A stretch of 64,000 bases of DNA from Watersipora subatra (taxonomy: Eukaryota > Bryozoa > Gymnolaemata > Cheilostomatida > Watersiporidae). The notes beneath the pieces were generated by a model, which saw only the letters and a program-made list of their open reading frames with translations, was not told the DNA's origin and did not search any database. How positions within the stretch are numbered: the first letter of the stretch is position 1; each line of letters starts with the position of its first letter. This document shows, piece after piece, positions 1 through 64,000 of this stretch. The stretch is from positions 15,327,264-15,391,263 of the forward strand of contig NC_088709.1 in the NCBI RefSeq assembly GCF_963576615.1, written 5' to 3'. A program made the position numbers and the translations under genes.

Positions 1-177
1 ACTTCAATATAACACATATCGAGTTTATAAAATGACGCCTTTTCTGCAACTCTCTGAGTAATATAAGATTTTGGAATCTGTAAAATGCTTATCAAGCGTC
101 TGAAGATTTGAAAGCAAATCCTAAAAACCACACATGAATACAATGACCTAAAGAAAGAGAATCAGGGCGGCTACTTA

Positions 178-423
<246 letters not shown>

Positions 424-873
424 TTATCTTAAAACGGTGATGAAAAAGCAAAGTGAAAAAAGTGGTATTTTGTAGATTATACTTAGACAAGCAATAAATA
501 TACCACAATTTGTTCGATTTCAAAAATTTTAAGTCATGCTCCATTCATCTTTATGGAGGTCATCGTAAGAAAGGGAACAACTAGCTTGTTGGCAGTTTAT
601 TATGAACAAAAGTAAAGATTATCTTTAGACAGTTTTGACTTTGAATTGACTGGCCATTAACTCATTTTGATTCTATACAAACTGGTATGTTAAATTGAAT
701 TCACATCATATATGAGTATTTAAAATTATTTATCAATCAAATCCAAGACATTCAGTAGTTTTGTCGGAATACTTCAACAAAACTGAGCATTAGTGAAGTA
801 CTAAGTCAAGAAAACAGCTAGATAGCTTCAAACACTATGATTCCAATCAGTAGTTGCAAAGACAGTATGCTAT

Positions 874-1341
874 TACTAGTGACGCCAATAGAGTTTTAAA
901 CTAGTGACGGCAATAGAGTTTTAAACTAGTAATGTCAATAGAGTTTCAAATTAGTGATGTCAATAGAGTTTTAAACTAGTAATGTCAATAGAGTTTTAAA
1001 CTAGTGATGTAATTAGAGTTTTAAACTAGTGATGTAATTAGAGTTTTAAACTAGTGATGTCAATAGAGTTTTAAACTAGTGATGTAATTAGTTTTAAACT
1101 AGTGATTTTAATAGTTTTAAACTCATGATGTCATTAGAGTTTTGAACTAGTGATGTCAATAGAGTTTAAACTAGCGATGTAAATAGAGTTTTAAACTAGT
1201 AATGTCATTGAAGTTTTAAATTAGTAACGTCAATAGAGTTTTAAACTAGTAATGTCAATAGAGTTTTAAACTAGTGATGTTACTAGAGTTTTAAACTAGT
1301 GATGTAATTAGAGTTTTAAACCAGTAATGTCAATAGAGTTT
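874..1341. repeat. 25-bp minisatellite, block 1
   Basis: About 19 imperfect head-to-tail copies of a unit close to ACTAGTGATGTCAATAGAG followed by TTTTAA. Units vary by substitution (gatgt/aatgt, caatag/aattag) and small deletions. It lies inside the NUDT21 intron. Confidence 0.95.
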
Positions 1342-2457
1342 TCCCATGACCAAACACGAGCGGAGCAAATGTTTGAGAGTTTTATGATGAATGCATGTGC
1401 ACGCAACTTACGAAAATTATTCATCAACAACGTCGCAAACCCTTGTACCGAAATCTTATCAACAAATTTAACCATTTTTCAGTGGAGACGTGTAAGTATA
1501 ATAACGATACGAAACACATAAAAACCTATTTAAATATGTTACCAAGTCTTTGTAAATTGTCAACAATATCTTAAAACTTACCCATCTGATCGGATTATAC
1601 ACAAATAGATTAATTTGGCTGAAAATCGTTATTAAAACTTGCCAAGCCTTATTTTTATTAAAATTAAGACCGGCAAACGAAACGCCGAGCGACAGAGAAT
1701 AGAACCATTAAGTCGTGCGCATTTCACCACAAAATAACGTGCACATTTCACCAGTCTATAGCATTGTCGAATTGCTGAAGGTTTCTGTAATTAATGTAGA
1801 AGTACTGAAATATAATCGTTTCTTTTTTGCCGATTTCAAAGTAACTGACATTTTGGACACTTTTGAGTACTTTGGTATTCTAACTGATGTCCAAAGAAGT
1901 GAAAGTGAAGGAAATGACGATGATATTTTTTTCTAACGATTCTTATGAGATTATTACAATATTTAATTATAAGTTTGGATGACTATTGAAGTGTTATAGT
2001 CACACTAACAACATCGATGATGGGCAATATGTTACTGTTATTATTTTTTCTGAATAGTTTTAAATAGATTTTCTAAAAATCTATATAAATATCACAACTT
2101 CTTGATATTGTTAGCTATGACATTTCAAAATGTAAACAAAATTGTGCATTGGTTTTCTATTACTACTGTATTACTATATTAATAATATTGGTTATTCCAA
2201 TAATATCTGTGCATTTTACTTCTAATATTGCATTTTTCCTATTGCAGGGGAGAGATATAAACATATAATTTTTTCCTTTCATTATTGCTGTTTGTTGTAT
2301 ATAATAACACCCATACTCAGTACATTACAGCTACCATTGCAGTTATCCTATTGCACTGCAGTGCCATTTGACTGCTAATATTGCATTTCTTAACCATCAG
2401 TACCCTTTCTTTTTTTCAATATCACTTTGGTCGTGGGCTGTATGACAGGGGAATTTC

Positions 2458-2692
2458 TAGTAAACTAGTAATGTCAATAAAGTTTTAAACTAGCGAAGTC
2501 AATAGAGTTTTAAACTAGTAACATCAATAGTTTCAAACTAGTGATGTAATTAGAGTTTCAAACTAGCGATGTCAATAGAGTTTCAAACTAGTAATGTAAT
2601 AAGAGTTTTAAACCAGTAATGTCAATAGAGTTTTAAACTAGTGATGTCAATAAAGTTTTAAACTAGTGATGTCAATAGAATTTTCAACTATG
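2458..2692. repeat. 25-bp minisatellite, block 2
   Basis: About nine copies of the unit seen at 874-1341, in the same orientation, 1.1 kb away. Both blocks sit in the same intron, so one array was probably split or one block was seeded from the other. Confidence 0.93.
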
Positions 2693-4091
2693 AGAAGTCC
2701 TCAGTATAGATGTGGCTAGTGTATCATCACCCTTCAGGGTATTAACAATCAGTGTATTATTGCTAAAAATTTGTTCAAGTTAGAAAACATTAACTTACAG
2801 CTAATCATATTTAAGCAGCATTTAAAACAAACCCATGCCACAATTATGTAATAGTAAAATACATATAGTGTTTTGTACTCAGTTCTTATATACTATTATT
2901 TTTGTATGAGCTTTCACATTAAATGCTTATATACGAGTTTAGTTAACTGTTTAACTAACTCCATAGCTAATTCCAATACAGCCTACATGTAAGTATGGAA
3001 ATTATTTACTGTTAGTGAAGGTTTCATTCTGCATACTATGACAAGTTCGGAGTCCACACTAATAGCAAATGTGAAACCTCCACTTTTTCAATTATGAACT
3101 CTACCTGTTCATTTGACTGTTCACTCTGATGAACCTAATCAGGTGTAAATATGAACTATATTCAAGCAGACAGAAATGATGAGCATTGTGTTGGTTCTGT
3201 CCTTGTACATGCACATCTTGTGTCAAATGTACGTAAGTTGAAAGGTTTGCCAACTCTTGCATTTTAACGTGTCTGTTTTGAATAGAAAATAGTTACAAAA
3301 CTGCAAAATTTCCTGCCAACTGAACTAAACTTTGTGTAGTAATGCAGTACAGACAATTGCATTGCAAAAAACTAAAGTTTTAAATGATCTGAACCTGCGC
3401 GGTTTGGGTCTTTTTCCTATTACGAAAAATCTTACGAGAATAAGCTCTTTTGCGTTCAGCGCACTTCCGATGCATCTACCTGTGTACTAGCTCTAGGTTT
3501 ACATGCTTGAACCACAGACCTAATAATCCATAGATCTACTAAACATTATATCTATGAATTATTATATCTATGCGTTTACTATATCTATGACTTGAACTCA
3601 CATAATTAAAAAACGTTTTCTGGCACTAAATCAGCTTTTAATGAACACGTTCAAAAATGATGAATCTCAAAACAATCGTTTTTGTTCGCACCAAAAATCG
3701 TTTTGAAATACTAATGTGAAGTGTTACCTTTTTGCGTAAAACCTAATTTTGAAAGGTACTGAACCTAATTTATATTGCCACATAATTGATATTAACATAC
3801 ACGATAAAACAATACATCAATATAATTTGTCTCAGCCATGTACACAGGCGTGCCAACCCAAGAGTTGGGCAATGCTTGAGATTTGGTTTTGGGGCAATTG
3901 ATGTATCAATGATAGTATATATAAAATTGTGGAAATTGGGGCAAAAAATCCCACGCAATTTCATTTTTCATGGGGTGATTGCGTGAGAGTTGGCAGGCCT
4001 GCATGTAAAGTCAGTAGCGACAGTGTATACGTTTATTTTTCGGCGTGATCTTAGCAAAATAAAAAATCACATACAAAATAACATAGCTTAC

Positions 4092-4171
4092 ATATGAACA
4101 CTTCTATCTGCTGATGTTGCACCATACGGTAAGGAAGTCGTTCTTGGCCACCCAGTTTTTGCCGTAGCCAT
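4092..4171 (-). CDS. NUDT21: NUDT21 first coding exon
   Basis: Minus strand, ATG at 4171-4169. It encodes MATAKTGWPRTTSLPYG and then about nine more residues, ending CATAT|GTAAGC, a good donor in phase 2. Joined to the exon at 179-379 it reads directly into [10 protein letters not shown], as in NUDT21 proteins, and TGWPR is the familiar N-terminal motif. The N-terminal tail (about 27 residues before YPLTNY) is shorter than in vertebrates. It lacks the stretch that in vertebrates lies between the TGWPR block and YPLTNY. The intervening intron (380-4091) is 3.7 kb and filled with repeats. Transcription would start somewhere in 4172-4500; no TATA box stands out. Confidence 0.85.
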
Positions 4172-4680
4172 TTTATGAAACGAATGAAGAGTATTTTGTA
4201 AATGGTGCGACAGCGATTAAAAAGATGGAGTTTCTCCTATTGGCGCCTATGGCCTCAACTTTCCATAGATGTATGTTACTAGAACATCACGCTGAGACCG
4301 CCAAAAATTGTTCTTGCCTATTCCTAGAGTTTTGCCATGTCAAGGTCGAAATGTTGGGCAAACCCGAACCTTATAAAATACTTTTACAGTAATGCATTTG
4401 CTGAAGTGTAATGCGCTCCGTAACTCTTCGGCTCTTGCTAGAATGATTTTGATTCTTTGCAAAGACCATTCTGAATTTTAGCAATTACAAACGAAATACT
4501 TTTAGTTTTGTATATGCATCGGTGAAAAAACTTTTTCGGACACTTTCTATTTATAGCATTCATTGGATTTCATTGCAGTTTTATGGGAATTCCAATAGAA
4601 CATGCTGCCAACATAGTAATGTAAAACGAGGTGTTTATTCAATCAACTTTTACCGATCAAATGTTATCAATGTTTTTGTC

Positions 4681-4874
4681 TCAAGTTCTACCTTTGCCCT
4701 CAAATGCTAGTTTATGTGATTTTATGTAAGCAATCTATGAAACCAATGATATACAGCCCCCCATATCATTGGTTGTCTCAAGTTCTACCTTTGCCCTCAA
4801 ATGCTAGTTTATGTGATTTTATGTAAGCAATCTATGAAACCAATGATATACAGCCCCCCATATCATGGGGGCTG
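4681..4874. repeat. 97-bp direct duplication containing a palindrome
   Basis: The sequence starting TCAAGTTCTACCTTTG at 4681 is repeated from 4778, with a period of 97 bp. Each copy includes the palindromic motif CCAATGATATACAGCCCC. The first palindrome is a shortened form (4744-4773); the second is complete (4841-4884). Confidence 0.9.
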
Positions 4875-4884
4875 TATATCATTG
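4841..4884. mobile_element. 44-bp palindromic micro-element, copy 1
   Basis: Two perfect 18-bp arms, CAATGATATACAGCCCCC and its reverse complement, flank an 8-bp spacer. The same arms occur at 45714-45758, where the insertion is visible against an uninterrupted copy of its target. It is therefore probably a tiny mobile or self-copying palindrome rather than a local accident. Confidence 0.6.
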
Positions 4885-5013
4885 ATGAAACCAAAACAAT
4901 CAAAAACAAGACAAGCAATCAAAACAAGAAATTTATGTAAGAAACTCTCTCTAAAATATTTACACCGGCAGGGGATCATCTGCAGATTTTCTGATATAGC
5001 TCAACAAAAAATA

Positions 5014-5410
5014 TAGAGAGCGAGAGAGGAAGAGAAAGGAGAGAAGGACAAGAGTTAAAGAGTGGAGAAAAAAGGAAGCTGAGAAAGAGGACAGGGAGAG
5101 GAAAAAATTGAGAGGAAAGAAAAGTGAAAGAAACTTTTTTAGAGAGAAATGATAAAGCAGAGAAAAATGAGAGAGAAAAGAAAAATGAGAGAGAAGAGAA
5201 AAAGAAGGGAGAGAGAGAAAAAAAGGGCGAGAAGAGAAAAAAAGAGAGAGAAAAGAAAAATGAGAGAGAAGGTAAAATGAGAGAGAAGAAAAAAATGAGA
5301 GAGCAGAAAAAGACAGGATAAAGAGCAGAGGTGGTGAAAGAGGTGAAGAAAAGAAAGAGATGGAAGCAAAGAGAGAGTGAGAGAGGTGGGACAGAAGGAG
5401 ATAAAGATAT
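5014..5410. repeat. Purine-rich (GAGA/AAAG) low-complexity tract
   Basis: Almost pure A/G on the plus strand for about 400 bp, with loose units such as AGAGAAAAATGAGAG. This is a potential triplex or GAGA-type region. The Lys/Glu-rich and Leu/Phe-rich open frames on the two strands are by-products of the composition. Confidence 0.9.
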
Positions 5411-8251
5411 GAGAGGAAGTTGATGTTATATATACCTAGGCTGCTTAATATGCCTGTTCTCTAGATGCTTAGATGTTCTTGGTTGAAGCTGTGGTTGGCA
5501 GATTTTAAAGGAGATCTGAGCTAAGATTCACAATATCTTGAATCAGAAAGTACGAGTGGTGCACCTGAAACTTTCTTACATGCTTTCTGGTTGTCACTTA
5601 TTTGTATCAACTGTTTGTCGTAATGACGTTTGGATTCACTGAGATCATCAAGTTCAATGTGCTTTGCAGTTTTCTGAATAACAGGTCGATGTTGATTTTC
5701 AGCACAACCTAGTAATTTATTTTAGTACTGTGGTATTTTAAATACTCTATTTTGTTTGTTCGTCTTTTACAAAATACATGTATATTCTAATTATTTTTGA
5801 CTGTATCCATGCCTTCGTATAACTTTTTAAAGCTATCATTTACAAAGCGCATGTTACTTAGAATAGGGGCCAGTTTATGAGCTTGGTACCAGAAAATCAT
5901 TCTGGATGAGGCTCTGTTCACTGTTATAGTTATAGTTTTACTTCCCAGAATCATACAATCTGATTATCTGTTACAGAGTGGTAGTTCTTGAGTTTGGTGT
6001 GTAGCTAAAGTGTTACCAATTGGGTTTACTCTATTGTTTTTTGTTGTTGACATCGCTATTCTATTGCCTTACGTAATCACAACTTGCTACACGTTATTTG
6101 CGACTTTTGGCTAGAGCTCTTAGTAAATAAATATGATATATAGTCAAGTCATGTAAGAAAATAGGTTAATGCAGTTGAGCCTAGCACAAATTTATTAACG
6201 TATTCTTTCACTAATAAGTTTTTATGCTAACAATTTTATTTTAACTGAATTACTGCAAGGTGGAAATTTAGCCAGCTTAATATTTTTTTCTGCTTTATTT
6301 TTGTTGTTATATGTCGAATTGCTGATTACCAGCAATGGTCTCACCACACTGATAAAAATAAATGTTTCAATTGTGTCAGCTACTTTATGCAAGCCTTTAT
6401 TTTTGAACTCTGCTATTACATACAACTGCTGGTGCTAATTTTTTAATTTAACTTTTACTTATTGCAAATCTCTTATTCTATGAACAATAAAATTATACTT
6501 TTTAAGAGTAAGGTGTCTCACCCCAATAAGAACAAATTTATTTATAGATTTGGTACTGCTTGCCAAGATTTAGTGTTTGTGCCACTTTTATATTTTGATG
6601 GTTGACAAAGTCTCAACGCCTAGAAATACAATTATAGGAAGAACAATCAGAGATGGTCACTCAAGTTCCACTTGTTTCAGCAAGCCTTAAGTCTCAACTC
6701 ACAAACGAATTGAATTGACTCTCTGTTATTTTTTACTTACTGTAGCATTGAATTGACTCTGTATATTCTACCAATAAAAATTGTATTGAATCTCTTCTTT
6801 CACTATAGACGAATTGACTCAATGCTCTATTTTAATAAGAAACATGACTTGAGGCAAAATACACGAATGCATTCTTTTAACTGTATTTATGATTATTACT
6901 GAATTGACAGAAATGCTTCCCGAACAGTGATATCCTAACTAAACAAATATGTTATTGGATGAGGACTGAGGCAAAAATCTCAGCTCTGTCCAATTTTGCC
7001 AGGCACACACATTTCCACGAAACCACGATATCACTGCTTATATTTTATTGGTCAATATTATATAATATGCAGTAATATAGTATAGTTCTATGGTTTGCTT
7101 GTGCACGGGCACTAAGCTTGATTATGCCGTTTTGATGGCGATGCGAACAAATGTAACATTGTTAGGCTAGTCATCCAAAAAAAAAAGTTTATTATTATGC
7201 TTATATTGTCATCCTTATATTTGTTGTTTTGTATTCATGATATCAGCCTTAACTCTTTTGCTACAGAAAACCTTCATAGCGGCTCGCCTTCAGATTTATA
7301 ATAGAACATTGATGGTGGATCACAGAGTTAACAGATTCACACACAATTTTGCAACAATATCTTTAGGATAATGGATTATCATTTAGCTAAAAAACCGAAC
7401 CAGTTAGTTTTACTTTTACTCAGAGATCACAGCATAAGATCATGACTTCCAAATTTTTGATTTCCAGCCTGGGATAGTCGAAAAAAAAATGTAAACAGAC
7501 CTAAATGTATTTTTGCGAGTGAAATTTTTCAACATGAGACCTAAAGTAATTTCTACAACTGTATTTTTATATTAAAGAATGTGGGTCTGCATTACGCTTC
7601 AACTGTAAAAATGGTGTCTTTCTTTTATAGACATTTTTACTAAAGTACTAAAATATCAAACACGGGTTTTGTTTGTCAAATGCAGATTTTTGTGCAGAAT
7701 TTTCTGCTGATTACATAAAGAACTTTAAAAGTAGAAGCTCTATGGCAAAATCTCTAGCTTTAATGGCGAAAATGCCGAGTAAAAACCTTCTCAGCGCACC
7801 TTAATTTCGTCTAAATGACCAAATATTTTGTAGTGCAAGAGTTAATATTTGCTGTGTTAATATTTGCTGTGGAAGCAGGCAAGTGGCTGAGGTAATGCAT
7901 GTAGTTGAGTTGGTGATTGAGGTTTATTGTTATTTTGATAGATTGCCATAAGTCAATTTTTGGTAAGAACTGATAAAGTATTGATTTAATGCGTACACAT
8001 TAAATGTGTACGCATTTAATGTTTACTTTGCAGACATGAGTGAGTCTTACTCTTTGGTAACTTATAAAACAAATATTGACATACTTTCAACAAATTTTGC
8101 ATTTTCTGAATTTCTCAAATTCTTGTCATTTTTAATATGACTCGTTAGTTACTAGTAATTTTCTACTGCCACATCTCATGACATCACTTGATATGGCCTC
8201 ATTCGTTTCCAACTAGTATTTTAGAAAGCTAAAAGTTGTACTAATTTTGCC

Positions 8252-63882
<55,631 letters not shown>

Positions 63883-64000
63883 GTGGGTAAAGCAATATTT
63901 ACTCTTTTAAACAGGAAGTAGAATGATGTGAAGTTATGTTTATACGAGCTCTGTTATAAGATCTATTTGCTGATCAGAGAATGGTCTGGTTCACACAAAA

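Larger units (their letters stand above)
4172..8251. other. Divergent intergenic region between NUDT21 and the modular gene
   Basis: The two genes are transcribed away from each other. The region contains a 97-bp direct duplication with palindromes (4681-4884), a 400-bp purine tract (5014-5410) and AT-rich DNA. No convincing exon was found. Promoters of both genes should lie here, but neither shows an obvious core element. Confidence 0.6.

Noticed and set aside
1327..1936. Short plus-strand frames of 64-73 codons in the NUDT21 intron
   Set aside because: No flanking splice sites, no recognisable protein, and located in an intron of a gene on the other strand.
5124..5369. Lys/Glu-rich frame (plus) and Leu/Phe/Ser-rich frame (minus)
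   Set aside because: Purine-tract composition, no other evidence of a gene.

Overview
This is a stretch of animal nuclear DNA. It is AT-rich, its exons are split by GT-AG introns, and it is full of tRNA-derived SINE-like repeats, terminal-inverted-repeat elements, minisatellites and one Ty3/gypsy-type LTR retrotransposon. There is no operon structure. The repeat landscape suggests an invertebrate, perhaps a lophotrochozoan such as a mollusc or bryozoan, but that placement is a guess.

Layout. At 1-4171 on the minus strand lie the first two coding exons of NUDT21 (CFIm25/CPSF5, an mRNA 3'-end processing factor), recognised from its protein sequence; the rest of that gene runs off the left edge. 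About 4 kb away, in divergent orientation, a very large plus-strand gene starts at 8252 and runs past the right edge. I could assemble 48 coding exons for it (about 9.5 kb, roughly 3,180 codons), with intron phases agreeing at almost every junction.

This gene is the centre of the window. It is built from about ten copies of a four-exon cassette: A (about 64 nt, phase 2 to 0), B (about 96-123 nt, 0 to 0), C (variable, 0 to 1) and D (112-178 nt, 1 to 2). The cassette enters and leaves in phase 2, so adding or losing whole cassettes keeps the reading frame. Cassettes at 27.5-36.5 kb are nearly identical even in introns, hence recent; those at 11-19 kb and 38-57 kb are diverged. B and D exons carry conserved RRAS and RRRSS motifs typical of basophilic-kinase sites, and C exons carry an 18-residue repeat whose copy number varies from about 1 to 11. 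There is no signal peptide. I do not recognise the protein family.

The introns hold most of the repeats. One carries a 1.7 kb minisatellite that appears to have grown from a short sequence still single-copy in sister introns. Another carries the 8.8 kb minus-strand Ty3/gypsy element (47119-55964), whose gag is open, whose pol is broken by stops and frame changes, and whose extra 591-codon C2H2-finger reading frame is open. Others carry a TTAA-flanked foldback element nested in a SINE, several TIR elements and a 45-bp palindromic insertion whose empty site is visible in the same window.

All calls are from reading the sequence; no database search was run.
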